The notes below the pieces were generated by a model. It saw only the letters and a program-made list of their open reading frames with translations. It made no database searches and was not told the DNA's origin. From Caenimonas soli (GTDB taxonomy: Bacteria > Pseudomonadota > Gammaproteobacteria > Burkholderiales > Burkholderiaceae_C), in the NCBI RefSeq assembly GCF_013155545.1, contig NZ_JABJVV010000008.1:62001-126000 (forward strand): a stretch of DNA of 64,000 nucleotides. The letters run 5' to 3'. Positions within the stretch are counted from its first letter, which is position 1; each line of letters begins with the position of its first letter. Position numbers and translations under genes: made by a program. Positions 9,301 through 18,338 of this stretch are shown here, piece by piece.

Positions 9301-9570
9301 GGCATTCAATACGTTGATCAGCGCCTGGAGTTCGGCCGCACCCTGCTTGCCGCCGTTGTCCGGCCAATCTTGCGCGGAACGTGCCCAGTTGGACGAGTTG
9401 TCCACCATGATCATGATGTTGGGTTTGCCGCCCCCGGTGGTTCCCGCCATGAAGATGTCGATGTCGTCCGCCTGGGCGGGTGACATCCACGCCAGGGCCG
9501 CGAACGCCCCGGCGCAGCAGCCGACGGCGCGGGCCGTGGTCCGGAGTCGGGCGTACAGCTTTTGGTACAT
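6394..9570 (-). CDS. pilY1: Type IV pilus tip adhesin/assembly protein PilY1
   Basis: This 1058-aa secreted protein starts with a signal peptide ending near SPAQA and continues with a von Willebrand A-like domain; its metal-site motif reads DNSSN, a degenerate form of DxSxS. The C-terminal half is the PilC/PilY beta-propeller, with YYGSNDGMFRAVDAATG and a calcium-loop-like DANGDRSVD near residue 778. PilY1 caps the pilus, opposes PilT-driven retraction and can sense surfaces. I chose ATG 9570 because GAAAGGAAG lies just upstream; a TTG nine codons earlier has no such site. It ends the pilE-fimT-pilVWX operon. Confidence 0.92.
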   Translation of the reverse strand: MYQKLYARLRTTARAVGCCAGAFAALAWMSPAQADDIDIFMAGTTGGGKPNIMIMVDNSSNWARSAQDWPDNGGKQGAAELQALINVLNAKAWDANMGFAGFTGSGSSAGGYIRFGLRDMLTAANKTALTNILNHIKADINSPAEKVNDNAEAAALYEVYKYFKAQSPFRGGYVSGNDPASNVDKDNNLGNPSSGTNKPTAFAQGLNSEFALKSNGNYLGPVANSCGNNHVIFVVNNAQGLIPTGSQSYESVSAGDPLPLLAGVSDVSWTDEWARMLYQNGITVHILDAYNKQHNVSHSAVLQRAAISAGGMYFAVKNQADIEIGFDKILAQINAVNSNFAAASLPISATNRSQSLNQVFIGMFRPNTTAEPRWLGNLKQYQLIKTASGAIDLGDVLGTGVVNLQTGFVTGCAISHWTSDSGSFWTDTRDNALSRSGCTVYPTLNGVTGSQWSDMPDGPVVEKGGVAEVIRKGNNPSVTNASPTWTVSRSIQTYSTSTTSKLEPITTTNTGWSTTMLNWVKGYDDGTSTVVDGVTTYPYSEFITPSATARTRPSLHGDVIHSRPLPVNYGTATYGVTVYYGSNDGMFRAVDAATGQERWAFVAPEHYTKFQRLHDNSPFLNFPNVPAALTPKSKDYFFDGSVGIYQTADNSKVWIFPSQRRGGRMLYAFDVTNPTAPTLKWRVGCPNLTDNTGCTTGFENMGQTWSIPSVAFLKGHSTTTPVVVVGGGYDSCEDTDDASPTCASRKGTGVYIINADTGALIKHLDTPGGSVVADIAMSDANGDRSVDYAYAVTTTGDIWRIDFSNATLVPQADAAWSIRKVAYTTGGGRKFLYPPALLRTSTKMYVAVGSGDREHPLSSQYPYDDQITNRFYVYLDDLTVPASSTTATAVNMDTDTGMKNFTDATASTCATPGVTPSSGLKGWYMGLPGRGEQSVTSALIAAGMVTFNTNRATPGGTNACTNPLGEARGYWVNLFNASGSIGVSSATCGGSRSSVFAGGGLTPSPTLATVRVGDKDETVAIGAAQRSGGASAGIAPQEVKPPISSKRKTIFWKSNTAD

Positions 9571-9619
9571 GGCGGGCTTCCTTTCGGGATCTTTCAATCG
9601 ATGCTTGTTCTTGGGGCTG

Positions 9620-10195
9620 TCACGGGCAGGCGGTGCTGACGGCGTCGTTGGACACCCGCATCTCGATACCCTGTGTCACCACGGCCTTGGCCTGGGAAAC
9701 CCGCTCGGTCGCTTGGGCGTTGAGCTCCCACATGCTGTCCGAGCAAAGGGAGGCGCCGGAGACGACGCCCTCGATGCCGAACTGCTGCTTTTCTTCCACG
9801 ATGCAGGCCTGATCCTGCTCCTTGGTCAGGTCCAGGCTGGCGGCAGGGATCGACTTGACCTGCGTACAAAACGGCTGCGGCGACATCGCCACCACGATCA
9901 CCGTCTTGCCGTCGCCGTAAAGGTCGACGCAGCGGCTATTGGGCGGAGGCGCCGTGCCGGCCGGACAATTCGAATTGTCCAGCACGTTGCCAGGCGCCTC
10001 CGCGAATGTCGGTGTGCTCACGACTTGGTCCAGCATGGCCTGAGCTGCGTTCTCAGCCTGCGCCTGCTGCTGCGCGTTGTCCACGACCTGCAGGCTGCTT
10101 TTGCCGATGGTGAAGGAGGACAGCGCCATGATGGTGAGCAGCACCAGCATGATCAGCGACAGGATCAGGGTCACGCCCTTTTGCTTGTGTCTCAT
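9620..10195 (-). CDS. pilX: Type IV pilus minor pilin PilX
   Basis: The 191-aa protein begins MRHKQKG/VTLILSL, a prepilin site whose mature form lacks the usual Glu at +5, as expected for PilX/GspK-like tip subunits. A hydrophobic helix of about 22 residues follows, then a globular domain with several Cys residues. The start overlaps the pilW stop as ATGA, so translation is coupled. pilY1 begins 49 bp downstream. PilX with PilV, PilW and FimT-type pilins forms the priming complex that carries PilY1 at the tip. Confidence 0.85.
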   Translation of the reverse strand: MRHKQKGVTLILSLIMLVLLTIMALSSFTIGKSSLQVVDNAQQQAQAENAAQAMLDQVVSTPTFAEAPGNVLDNSNCPAGTAPPPNSRCVDLYGDGKTVIVVAMSPQPFCTQVKSIPAASLDLTKEQDQACIVEEKQQFGIEGVVSGASLCSDSMWELNAQATERVSQAKAVVTQGIEMRVSNDAVSTACP

Positions 10196-11289
10196 GATGG
10201 CGAAAACCTCCTGCCGCTCGCATTCTGGAAACGCACTACTTCCTGGAACACGCTGCGCTTGTATGCATCGTTGAACGGACCCACCGAATTGGTGCCGGCG
10301 CTGCCCGTCGTGGCATGCGCGAGTTGCCCCAGCACGTAGGTCTTGGAGTCGATATGGCCCGGCGACGGGTCCACGCCGCGGCTGAGGACGAACACCTTCG
10401 CCGACACCACCGATGTCCAGTGCCCAACGCAAGTCGGCGTGGTGGCATTCGTGCAGTTCAGGTACAGGTCGGGCGAGGCGCTGTACACATCGGCGTTGCC
10501 GTCGCCATTGGTATCCATGCCGTATTCCAACTGGAGGTTCTCCACCCCTTGGACCAGCGAAGTGGTGGTGAAGCCGGTCGGCCCGAGTTCGGCCCGCTTG
10601 AGGGTCGGGATGCCGTCCCCATCCTTGTCGTTGGAGGCCACGTAATAGATCCTCACCAGGAAGCGCCGGATTTCTGCCTGGGTGGTGCAATCGCGCTTGG
10701 TCAGCGTGAACGTGGCGGTGCTGGTGCTGAGCTTGTAGTAGTTGTCCACCACGCCGGTGGCCAGCTCCGGGTTGACGGCATCGTTGCAGGACGACGCCTG
10801 GAACGCCGGCGCTCCCGCCGAAACGGCGGGACAGGTGCCCACGCCCGCCACGCACCCGCTGGCGCGGCGTGTCACCACGATATCGGTGTTGGCCTTCAAG
10901 CCAGTGAGGCATGCCGCCAGCGTGGTAGCCGCCGCGTTGTCGTAGCCCTGCACATAGAGGGCCATGGCCGACTGGAACGCCGCACCGGCCACATCGGTGT
11001 CGCACGCGTCGGGCTTCGCAGCCGGCGCCGCGAGCTGCCGCGGGTCGAACACGGAGAAGTAGCCAGCATGGTGCAAGTCGCTGCCCATGACCTCCAGCGC
11101 GTAGCGGCCGTTCTCGATCTTCTGGTTGGCACGCTCGGTTTCGTTGCGGCTGCGGCTGTTATTGGCGAACAGGATGGCCATGGCAGTGACGATCACCATG
11201 CCGATGCCGATCGCCACCAATAGCTCGACGAGGGACATTCCGCGCGCGTGCCGCGCGGCGCTGGGGATGATGCGGGGCTGAGTGTTCAT
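10192..11289 (-). CDS. pilW: Type IV pilus minor pilin PilW
   Basis: The 365-aa product starts MNTQPRI and carries the prepilin peptidase site G17/MSLVE with Glu at +5, followed by a long hydrophobic helix. The large globular domain and the gene position between pilV and pilX identify PilW. Reading frames upstream of ATG 11289 stay open for another 105 codons, but they overlap pilV and lack pilin features. The start overlaps the pilV stop by 4 bp and the stop overlaps pilX by 4 bp. Confidence 0.88.
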   Translation of the reverse strand: MNTQPRIIPSAARHARGMSLVELLVAIGIGMVIVTAMAILFANNSRSRNETERANQKIENGRYALEVMGSDLHHAGYFSVFDPRQLAAPAAKPDACDTDVAGAAFQSAMALYVQGYDNAAATTLAACLTGLKANTDIVVTRRASGCVAGVGTCPAVSAGAPAFQASSCNDAVNPELATGVVDNYYKLSTSTATFTLTKRDCTTQAEIRRFLVRIYYVASNDKDGDGIPTLKRAELGPTGFTTTSLVQGVENLQLEYGMDTNGDGNADVYSASPDLYLNCTNATTPTCVGHWTSVVSAKVFVLSRGVDPSPGHIDSKTYVLGQLAHATTGSAGTNSVGPFNDAYKRSVFQEVVRFQNASGRRFSPS

Positions 11290-11876
11290 GAGCAAGTGGG
11301 CAGTGGGATCACCACCTGGGTAGACACGGCCTTGCGCAAGGTTTCGTCGCCGTATTGGTTCTGGCCGCAGGTCACGGCGGGAGCAACCGTGGAGTTCATT
11401 CCCTGCCAGACGACGCTCAGCCGGTACTTGCCAGGCTGGCAAATGCCGATAGCGGGATTGGGCGCTTGCAGCTGTTCCACACAGCCGCGCGCACCTACCA
11501 TGGCGCCGATATTGGCATCGGTGGCGGTCTTCTCCGCGGCTCCCTTGAGAGCGTTGCTCCATTCGCACAGGTCGATCTGCGCCCGCGTTCCTGCCGCAGC
11601 GCACGATACTGGCGCCGCGTCACCGGTGCCCACCGCTGACGCGGTGATATAGCTGGCGTTCTGGTCCCGGTTGGCTTGCAGCCGCTGGGTCATGTCCTGC
11701 ACCAGGGTCAGGGCCTGCGCGCGCTGGTACGACTCCAGCAACGCCGCATTCATCTTGGTCTGCAGCCCCGCCAAGGCCAGCAGGCCGAATGAGGTGATCA
11801 GGATGGAAACCAGGACTTCCATCAGCGCGGCGCCACGCTGGCGCCTGATCGGCAAGGTGGATCGCCCACTCAGCAT
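11286..11876 (-). CDS. pilV: Type IV pilus modification/minor pilin PilV
   Basis: The 196-aa protein reads MLSGRSTLP, then the prepilin site G15/AALME with Glu at +5 and a hydrophobic helix. ATG 11876 has the excellent ribosome site AAGGAGGG 8 nt upstream; the frame stays open upstream but has no better start. Its 5' end overlaps the fimT 3' end by 7 bp and its stop overlaps pilW. It acts in the inner-membrane minor pilin complex. Confidence 0.88.
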   Translation of the reverse strand: MLSGRSTLPIRRQRGAALMEVLVSILITSFGLLALAGLQTKMNAALLESYQRAQALTLVQDMTQRLQANRDQNASYITASAVGTGDAAPVSCAAAGTRAQIDLCEWSNALKGAAEKTATDANIGAMVGARGCVEQLQAPNPAIGICQPGKYRLSVVWQGMNSTVAPAVTCGQNQYGDETLRKAVSTQVVIPLPTCS

Positions 11877-12328
11877 GATGAACCCTCCTTGACATAAGGC
11901 CGGCCGCTCGGGTCCGCCGAAATGCACCGCACCACATCCGTGCGCGATGAGCTGAAGACAAATTGCGGGACGGCGGCCGAGGCCCGGCCCGTCGAGCGGA
12001 AGATGACGCTGGTGGCGCTGGTGGTCACGGTCACGCTGGATGTCGGCCCACGGACATCGAGCGCCACCCCGCCATCGGGATCGAGAATGGACCAGCCGTT
12101 CGCCCAGCTCCCGGCCTCGGGGCTGATGGTGACGTCTTTATTGCGCTTGACCGCCTCGGATCGCGCCTTGACAAGCGTGAGGTGCAGATCGCCCGCCGCC
12201 GACCGCAGGCGCTGCGTGGCCACCAGCTTGCTCATGGAAGGCGCCGCCAGGCCGGCCAGGATGGCCAGAATGGAAAGCACGACCATCAACTCGATCAAGG
12301 TGAAGCCTTTGACGTGAGCTGCTCGCAT
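11870..12328 (-). CDS. fimT: GspH/FimT-type minor pilin
   Basis: This 152-aa prepilin has a seven-residue basic leader, the cleavage site G8/FTLIE and a hydrophobic helix, then a GspH domain with the KARSEAVKRN motif typical of FimT/FimU. It lies 7 bp after pilE and overlaps pilV. The symbol fimT is by family; fimU would be equally defensible. A paralogue sits at the far end of the cluster (5745-6311). Confidence 0.85.
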   Translation of the reverse strand: MRAAHVKGFTLIELMVVLSILAILAGLAAPSMSKLVATQRLRSAAGDLHLTLVKARSEAVKRNKDVTISPEAGSWANGWSILDPDGGVALDVRGPTSSVTVTTSATSVIFRSTGRASAAVPQFVFSSSRTDVVRCISADPSGRPYVKEGSSC

Positions 12329-12335
12329 GATTGGC

Positions 12336-12728
12336 TTACCACTTGCCCACTGGCAACTTGGTTCCGTTGTGGGTGATGCTCAACGACCCGTCCGGCACCT
12401 GGGACTTGCCTGCAATAGGCGCAGCCGTCGCGGTGAACGTGGGTACCGTGCTGGTTCCGACCGTGATGCTCAGCGTGTAATAACCGGTGACGTCCGGCGG
12501 CTGGGCGACCTTGAGATCGGTGGCGTTCGCCGCGTAGGACCTGTTGTCCATCAGGTACTGCTGCTGCTTCTGGGCCACGTCGGACAGATACGCTTGGGCA
12601 GTTGACCGGCGATTCTTCATCACCGCGTTGTTGTAGGACGGATATGCGATGGCAGCCAGGATGGCCACGATCGCCACGGTGACCATCAATTCGATCAGCG
12701 TGAATCCCTCCTGCTTGACCTTGCGCAT
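12336..12728 (-). CDS. pilE: PilE-like type IV minor pilin
   Basis: The 130-aa protein has the prepilin site G8/FTLIE followed by the canonical MVTVAIVAILAAIAYPSY helix and a short globular domain, as in PilE minor pilins of the fimT-pilVWXY1E cluster. Here pilE comes first, unlike the Pseudomonas order, where it comes last. The ribosome site GAGGAGAAG lies just before ATG 12728. The upstream frame is open for a further 374 codons but runs antisense through ribD, so it is not coding. The operon promoter must lie in the 126 bp shared with divergent ribD. Confidence 0.9.
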   Translation of the reverse strand: MRKVKQEGFTLIELMVTVAIVAILAAIAYPSYNNAVMKNRRSTAQAYLSDVAQKQQQYLMDNRSYAANATDLKVAQPPDVTGYYTLSITVGTSTVPTFTATAAPIAGKSQVPDGSLSITHNGTKLPVGKW

Positions 12729-12854
12729 GCCTTCTCCTCTTTTTGTTGCCATAGACCGAGGCTGAACCATAACTGAAGCCCGTGACAGCCTAACCGCCCG
12801 CCCGACAACCGGTCGCTTTCCCCGGGCGAGTGGTTTGCCCGAGAATAGGCCGTG

Positions 12855-13964
12855 ATGGAATCGATGGACCCGTTCATGCAGCAAGCCCTGGCCCTGGCCC
12901 GCCTGGCCGTGGGCTTGTCCGAGCCCAATCCGCGCGTGGGATGCGTCATCGTTTCCTCCGACGGGCAGCGCGTGCTGGGCGAGGGCCACACCCAGAGGGC
13001 CGGCGAGGCCCACGCGGAGATCATGGCCCTGCGCGATGCCCAGGCCAAGGGCCATGCGGTCGCCGGAGCCACTGCCTATGTGACGCTGGAGCCCTGCTCG
13101 CACCAAGGTCGCACCGGCCCCTGCTGCGACGCCCTGGCCGCCGCCGGGATCGGCAAGGTGGTGGCGGCCCTGCCCGACCCCAACCCGCTGGTGGGAGGCC
13201 AGGGCTTCGCGCGGCTGAGGGCAGCGGGCATAGACGTCGTGGTCGGCCCCGGGGCTGCCGAGTCGCGCGAGCTCAATATCGGGTTTTTCAGCCGGATGGT
13301 GCGCGGCACGCCCTGGCTGCGCATGAAGGTGGCGGCCTCCCTGGATGGAAAGACCGCCCTGGACAACGGCGCCAGCCAGTGGATCACCTCCGAGCAGGCG
13401 CGCGCCGACGGCCACGCCTGGCGGGCCCGGGCCGGCGCGGTGCTGACCGGAATCGGCACCTTGCTCGAGGACAACCCCCGGCTCGACGTGCGCCATGCGC
13501 CGACGGCCCGCCAGCCCGACGCCGTGGTGGTGGACAGCCGCCTGGAGACACCGCCGGATGCCAATATCTTCCAGCCCGGGCGCCGCCTTTATATCTACAG
13601 CGCGGTAGGCGATGCCCAGCGCCAAGCGGCGCTCGAGGCCCGTGGCGCCACGGTCATCGCCATGCCGGGGCCGGGTGGCAAGGTCGATTTGGCGGCCATG
13701 CTGCGCGACCTGGCGCAGCGCGAGGTCAACGAACTGCATGTGGAGGCGGGCCACAAGCTCAATGGATCGCTGATCCGGGAGGGCCTGGTGGACGAAATGC
13801 TGGTCTACCTGGCTCCCAAGCTCGTCGGCCAGGGCCGGGAAATGGCGCATTTCGGCCCCTTGGCCGACCTGGCCCAGGTGGTGGCGTTCGAGTTCCTCTC
13901 GAGCCGGATGACAGGGCCCGATCTGCGCCTGATAGCCCGCATTCCCGGTCGCGACGCGTTCTAG
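12855..13964 (+). CDS. ribD: Bifunctional riboflavin deaminase/reductase RibD
   Basis: RibD deaminates the pyrimidine product of GTP cyclohydrolase II and reduces its ribosyl side chain. The 369-aa protein has the zinc-binding deaminase motifs HAE (residues 53-55) and PCSHQGRTGPC (80-90), then the reductase domain from about residue 150. GTG 12852 and ATG 12855 are adjacent; GAGAAT at 12841-12846 looks like a -10 box only 8 nt before the ATG, so the message may be leaderless. It heads a ten-gene run through tolA. Confidence 0.95.
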   Translation: MESMDPFMQQALALARLAVGLSEPNPRVGCVIVSSDGQRVLGEGHTQRAGEAHAEIMALRDAQAKGHAVAGATAYVTLEPCSHQGRTGPCCDALAAAGIGKVVAALPDPNPLVGGQGFARLRAAGIDVVVGPGAAESRELNIGFFSRMVRGTPWLRMKVAASLDGKTALDNGASQWITSEQARADGHAWRARAGAVLTGIGTLLEDNPRLDVRHAPTARQPDAVVVDSRLETPPDANIFQPGRRLYIYSAVGDAQRQAALEARGATVIAMPGPGGKVDLAAMLRDLAQREVNELHVEAGHKLNGSLIREGLVDEMLVYLAPKLVGQGREMAHFGPLADLAQVVAFEFLSSRMTGPDLRLIARIPGRDAF

Positions 13965-13978
13965 GGGAAAATACGGGC

Positions 13979-14620
13979 ATGTTCACCGGAATCATTACCG
14001 GCGTGGGGCGCATCGCCGCCGTCCACGACCTGGGAAGCTCTTTACAGCATGGCAAGCGTCTCACCATAGAAACGCCCGCCGGCTACCTCGACGACGTGGG
14101 CCTGGGTGACAGCATTGCGCTCAACGGCGCCTGCATGACGGTAACGGCCGTTGACCTGGCCAAAGGCCAATTCACGATCGATATCTCCGCCGAGTCGCTG
14201 GACAAGACCGCCGGCCTCACGGAGCCCGGCCCCATCAACCTGGAAAAAGCCTTGCGCGCCCACGACCGGCTGGGCGGCCACATCGTGGCGGGCCATGTCG
14301 ATGGAATAGGCACCGTGACGCGCTTCGCCCAGATCGGCGAGAGCTGGGAGCTGCGCTTGATGGCGCCCCGGGCGCTGGGCAAATACCTCGCCTACAAGGG
14401 CTCCATCACGGTGAACGGCGCCAGCCTCACGGTGAACAGCATCGCCGACGTGCCCGAAGGCACCGAGGTCAGCATCAACCTCATCCCCCACACCGTGCAA
14501 AACACGGCGCTGGGCCAGCTCAAGGCGGGCAGCCGCATCAACCTCGAGATCGACCTGATCGCCCGCTACGTCGAACGCATGCTCACCGCCGAGCCCCAAA
14601 TCCTGAAAGCATCCGCATGA
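13979..14620 (+). CDS. ribE: Riboflavin synthase alpha subunit
   Basis: The enzyme dismutates two molecules of 6,7-dimethyl-8-ribityllumazine to riboflavin. The 213-aa protein has the diagnostic N-terminus [10 protein letters not shown] and two lumazine-binding repeats, the second around [18 protein letters not shown] precedes ATG 13979. It follows ribD by 14 bp and overlaps ribBX by 4 bp (ATGA). Some naming schemes call this gene ribC. Confidence 0.95.
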   Translation: MFTGIITGVGRIAAVHDLGSSLQHGKRLTIETPAGYLDDVGLGDSIALNGACMTVTAVDLAKGQFTIDISAESLDKTAGLTEPGPINLEKALRAHDRLGGHIVAGHVDGIGTVTRFAQIGESWELRLMAPRALGKYLAYKGSITVNGASLTVNSIADVPEGTEVSINLIPHTVQNTALGQLKAGSRINLEIDLIARYVERMLTAEPQILKASA

Positions 14621-15738
14621 GCGCCTCTGTTTCCATCTCCCCCGTCGAAGACATAGTCGCGGATATGCGCGCCGGGCGCATCGTCATCCTGGTCGACGAG
14701 GAAGACCGCGAAAACGAGGGCGACCTGGTGCTGGCCGCCGACCATGTCACGCCTGAAGCCATCAACTTCATGGCGCGCTTCGGCCGCGGCCTGATCTGCC
14801 TCACCCTCACCCGCGAACGCTGCGAGCGTTTGCGCCTGCCGCCGATGGTGGCGCGCAACGGCACCAAGATGAGCACGGCCTTCACGGTGTCGATCGAGGC
14901 CGCCGAGGGAGTGACCACAGGCATATCCGCCGCAGACCGCGCCCGCACGGTACAAGCCGCGGTTGCCAGGGACGCGAAGGCCGAGAACCTGGTCCAGCCC
15001 GGGCACATCTTCCCCCTGCAGGCCGTGGATGGCGGTGTGCTGATGCGCGCCGGCCATACCGAAGCCGGCTGCGACCTGGCCGCCATGGCGGGATTGACGC
15101 CCGCCTCCGTGATCTGCGAGATCATGAAAGACGACGGCACCATGGCGCGCCTGCCCGACCTGCAGCTGTTCGCAGCCGAACATGGCCTGAAGATCGGCAC
15201 CATCGCCGACCTGATCGAACACCGCAGCCGCAACGAGTCGCTGATCGAGAAGGTCGGCACGCGGCCGCTGCAGACCGCGCATGGCGAATTCATCGCCCAC
15301 GCCTGGAAGGACAGGCCCAGCCAGGGCCTGCACCTGGCGCTGGTCAAGGGCCAGTGGTCGCCCGACGAAACGGTTCCGGTCCGGGTGCATGAGCCGCTGT
15401 CGGTGTTCGACGCGCTCGAAATCAACCGCTCCATGCACTCGTGGAACCTGGACGCCAGCCTCGAGTACATCGCCGGGCACGGCAAGGGTGTGGCTGTATT
15501 CCTGAACTGCGGCGAAGACGCACAGCAGCTGCTGGCGCAGTTCCAAGGCACGGCCAAGGCCTCGCACGCCCCCGAGCGCGGCCGCATGGACCTGCGTACC
15601 TACGGCGTGGGCGCGCAGATACTGCGCGAATGCGGCGTGCACCGCATGAACCTCATGGGCAACCCGCGCCGCATGCCCAGCATGGCAGGCTATGGCCTCG
15701 AGATCGCAAGCCATATCGCCCCCCACGGACCTCAATAG
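14617..15738 (+). CDS. ribB: 3,4-dihydroxy-2-butanone 4-phosphate synthase with degenerate RibA domain (RibBX)
   Basis: The first 200 or so residues of this 373-aa protein are a normal RibB domain that turns ribulose 5-phosphate into the four-carbon unit of riboflavin, with the [11 protein letters not shown] motif and the GHTEAGCDL motif. The C-terminal part has the length and fold markers of GTP cyclohydrolase II, but the zinc-binding cysteines and the RCDCG motif expected after the GEF start are absent (the stretch reads [15 protein letters not shown]). That pattern matches the RibBX group, so a separate ribA is probably encoded elsewhere. It overlaps ribE and precedes ribH by 17 bp. Confidence 0.9.
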   Translation: MSASVSISPVEDIVADMRAGRIVILVDEEDRENEGDLVLAADHVTPEAINFMARFGRGLICLTLTRERCERLRLPPMVARNGTKMSTAFTVSIEAAEGVTTGISAADRARTVQAAVARDAKAENLVQPGHIFPLQAVDGGVLMRAGHTEAGCDLAAMAGLTPASVICEIMKDDGTMARLPDLQLFAAEHGLKIGTIADLIEHRSRNESLIEKVGTRPLQTAHGEFIAHAWKDRPSQGLHLALVKGQWSPDETVPVRVHEPLSVFDALEINRSMHSWNLDASLEYIAGHGKGVAVFLNCGEDAQQLLAQFQGTAKASHAPERGRMDLRTYGVGAQILRECGVHRMNLMGNPRRMPSMAGYGLEIASHIAPHGPQ

Positions 15739-15755
15739 AACACGAAAGAACAACA

Positions 15756-16217
15756 ATGTTTGGCGCAGAAAAAGGCAAGGCCGGCAAACTGGACGGCAAG
15801 GGGCTGTATATCGGCATCGTCCAGGCCCGCTTCAACGAAAGCATCACCAACGCGCTGGCGCAAGCCTGCAAGGCGGAGCTTGCGGCATTGGGTGTCGCCG
15901 AAGACCACATCGACCTGGTGCACGTGCCCGGGGCGCTGGAAGTCCCGGTGGCGCTGCAGGCCATGGCCGAAAAAGGCGGCTATGACGCCCTGGTCGCCCT
16001 GGGCTGCATCATCCGCGGCGAGACCTACCATTTCGAACTGGTGGCCAACGAATCGGCCGCCGGCGTGACGCGCATTTCGCTGGACTACCAGCTGCCGATC
16101 GCCAACGTGATCCTCACTACCGAGAACCTGGAACAAGCCGTGGCCCGGCAGACCGAGAAAGGCCGCGATGCGGCCCGTGTCGTGGTCGAGATGTGCCACG
16201 TGCTGGACGACCTTTGA
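15756..16217 (+). CDS. ribH: 6,7-dimethyl-8-ribityllumazine synthase
   Basis: This 153-aa protein condenses the RibB and RibD products to the lumazine precursor of riboflavin and assembles into pentamers or 60-mers. Typical motifs are [16 protein letters not shown] and [14 protein letters not shown]. The start MFGAEKGK follows ribBX by 17 bp. Its stop overlaps the nusB start as TGATG, giving coupled translation. Confidence 0.96.
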   Translation: MFGAEKGKAGKLDGKGLYIGIVQARFNESITNALAQACKAELAALGVAEDHIDLVHVPGALEVPVALQAMAEKGGYDALVALGCIIRGETYHFELVANESAAGVTRISLDYQLPIANVILTTENLEQAVARQTEKGRDAARVVVEMCHVLDDL

Positions 16218-16753
16218 TGAGCGACGACAACAAGCCGGCCACGGGCCCCGCCCCGCGCCAAAGCCGCACCGGGCTCACCAGCACCGGCGCCCGCAAGGCC
16301 TCGGCCAAGTCCGCGCGCAGCCGTGCCCGCGAGTTCGCCCTGCAGGCTCTCTACCAGCACCTGGTCGGCCACAACGATGCGCAGTCCATCGACGTCTTCA
16401 CCCGCGACCTGGCGGGCTTCCACAAGGCGGATTCGGTGCACTACGACGCCCTGCTCCACGGCTGTATCGGGGAAGCCGCGGAACTCGACGCCCTGATCCT
16501 GCCGCTGCTGGATCGCAAGATGGAAGAAATCTCGCCTATCGAGCACAGCGTGATGTGGATCGGCGCCTACGAGTTCCTGCACTGCCCGGAAGTCCCGTGG
16601 CGGGTGGTCCTCAACGAGTGCATCGAGCTGGCCAAGGAATTCGGCGGCACCGACGGCCACAAGTACGTGAACGCGGTGCTCAACGGCCTGGCCGCCACGC
16701 TGCGCACGCCCGAAGTGGAAGCGGACAAGGCTTCCGGAAGGGCCAAGGGATGA
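16217..16753 (+). CDS. nusB: Transcription antitermination factor NusB
   Basis: NusB binds boxA RNA with NusE and supports rRNA antitermination. The 178-aa protein has a basic, Ser/Thr-rich N-terminal extension of about 30 residues and then the NusB helical domain, with [13 protein letters not shown] and the C-terminal [10 protein letters not shown] motif. ribH-nusB is a common gene pair. Its stop overlaps the aminotransferase start by 4 bp. Confidence 0.94.
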   Translation: MSDDNKPATGPAPRQSRTGLTSTGARKASAKSARSRAREFALQALYQHLVGHNDAQSIDVFTRDLAGFHKADSVHYDALLHGCIGEAAELDALILPLLDRKMEEISPIEHSVMWIGAYEFLHCPEVPWRVVLNECIELAKEFGGTDGHKYVNAVLNGLAATLRTPEVEADKASGRAKG

Positions 16754-17934
16754 GAATCTCCGCGCGCGCCGAGAAGATCGAGCCGTTCTACGTGATGGAG
16801 GTCGCGAAGGCGGCTTCGCAACTCGCCCGCGAAGTGGCGCACACCGACCGGCCGATGATCTTCCTGAACATCGGCGAGCCGGATTTCACGGCCCCGCCGC
16901 TGGTCCAGGAGGCCGCGGCCAAGGCCATCCGCGACGGCGTGACCCAGTACACCCAGGCCACCGGTCTGGAGACGCTGCGCGAGCGCATCAGCGGCTGGTA
17001 TGCCGACCGGTTCGGCGTGCAGGTTCCGGCGCGACGCATCATCGTCACCGCAGGCGCATCGGCGGCCTTGCAGCTGGCCTGCCTGGCGCTGGTCGAGGCC
17101 GGCGACGAGATCCTGATGCCGGACCCCAGCTACCCCTGCAACCGGCATTTCGTGAGCGCCGCCGACGGCCAAGCGGTGCTGGTGCCCACGACCGCAGCCG
17201 AGCGCTTTCAGTTGAGCGCCGCCAAGGTGCAGGAGCATTGGGGCGACAAGACCCGCGGCGTGCTGCTGGCGTCGCCTTCCAATCCCACCGGCACGTCGAT
17301 CCACCCGGACGAACTGCGCCGCATCCACAGCTTCGTGAGCGGCAAGGGCGGCATCACCCTGCTCGACGAGATCTACCTGGGCTTGAGCTACGAAGAGACT
17401 TTCGGCCACACCGGCCTGGGCCTGGACGACCAGGTCATCAGCATCAACAGCTTCTCCAAATACTTCAACATGACGGGCTGGCGCCTGGGCTGGATCGTCG
17501 TGCCCGAGGCGCTGGTGCCCGTGGTCGAGCGGCTGGCGCAGAACCTGTTCATCTGCCCCAGCGCGGTGGCGCAGCATGCGGCCCTGGCCTGCTTCGAAGC
17601 CGAGAGCCTAGCCGAATACGAGCAGCGGCGGACGCAGTTCAAGGCGCGCCGCGACTACTTCATCCCGCAGCTCGACGCCATGGGCCTGTCGGTTCCGGTC
17701 GTGCCCGACGGCGCTTTCTACGCCTGGGCCGATTGCTCCAAGGCTTGCCAGAAACTCGGCATCCGGGACAGCTGGGAATTCGCCTTCGAGGTGATGAAGC
17801 GCGCCCATGTGGCCGTGACCCCGGGCCGCGATTTCGGCACCGCGCAAACCCCCAACTTCGTGCGCTTTTCCACGGCCAACTCGATGGCGCAGCTGCAGGA
17901 ATCGGTGGCGCGGCTGCGCGCCCTGCTCGCCTGA
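16750..17934 (+). CDS. PLP-dependent class I/II aminotransferase
   Basis: The 394-aa protein is a fold-type I aminotransferase with the PLP lysine at about K237 in the motif [18 protein letters not shown] and the upstream SPSNPTGT and LDEIY motifs. The substrate cannot be read from sequence; relatives are annotated as aspartate/alanine-type or N-succinyldiaminopimelate aminotransferases. It sits between nusB (4-bp overlap) and ybgC (2-bp gap). The start [18 protein letters not shown] is the only ATG that fits the operon spacing. Confidence 0.85.
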   Translation: MRISARAEKIEPFYVMEVAKAASQLAREVAHTDRPMIFLNIGEPDFTAPPLVQEAAAKAIRDGVTQYTQATGLETLRERISGWYADRFGVQVPARRIIVTAGASAALQLACLALVEAGDEILMPDPSYPCNRHFVSAADGQAVLVPTTAAERFQLSAAKVQEHWGDKTRGVLLASPSNPTGTSIHPDELRRIHSFVSGKGGITLLDEIYLGLSYEETFGHTGLGLDDQVISINSFSKYFNMTGWRLGWIVVPEALVPVVERLAQNLFICPSAVAQHAALACFEAESLAEYEQRRTQFKARRDYFIPQLDAMGLSVPVVPDGAFYAWADCSKACQKLGIRDSWEFAFEVMKRAHVAVTPGRDFGTAQTPNFVRFSTANSMAQLQESVARLRALLA

Positions 17935-17936
17935 CG

Positions 17937-18338
17937 ATGTCCTTCGAATTCCCCATTCGCGTCTACTGGGAAGACACCGACGCCGGCGGCATCGTCTTCT
18001 ATGCCAATTACCTGAAATTCTTCGAACGGGCGCGCACCGAATGGCTGCGCTCCCTGGGGATCGAGCAACGCAGCCTGCGCGAAAGCTCGGGCGGAATCTT
18101 CGTTGTCGGGGAAACCTCGGTGCGTTATCGGCAGCCGGCGCGCCTCGATGACGAACTTCTTGTTACGGCCCGCGTCAAAGAATCGGGCCGTGCGTCTTTG
18201 ATAATTGCCCAGCAGGCGTTCCTGCGCGGCAGCCACACCCTGCTTTGCGAAGGAACGATCCGCATCGGGTGGGTCGAGGCCGACACACTGAAGCCTGCGA
18301 GAATCCCGCCCACTATCCTGGAAGCACTGAAACCATGA
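17937..18338 (+). CDS. ybgC: Acyl-CoA thioesterase YbgC (Tol-Pal associated)
   Basis: This 133-aa hotdog-fold thioesterase contains YWEDTDAGGIVFYANYLKF, with D15 matching the catalytic Asp of E. coli YbgC. It hydrolyses short acyl-CoA in the cytoplasm and is the usual first gene of tol operons. The stop overlaps the tolQ start by 4 bp. Confidence 0.93.
   Translation: MSFEFPIRVYWEDTDAGGIVFYANYLKFFERARTEWLRSLGIEQRSLRESSGGIFVVGETSVRYRQPARLDDELLVTARVKESGRASLIIAQQAFLRGSHTLLCEGTIRIGWVEADTLKPARIPPTILEALKP

Noticed and set aside
7006..9483. 825-codon plus-strand frame opposite pilY1
   Set aside because: It is antisense to a recognised gene and shows no domain or ribosome site.
12336..13850. Extended 504-aa version of PilE
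   Set aside because: The extra N-terminal part is antisense to ribD; the prepilin leader and ribosome site place the start at 12728.
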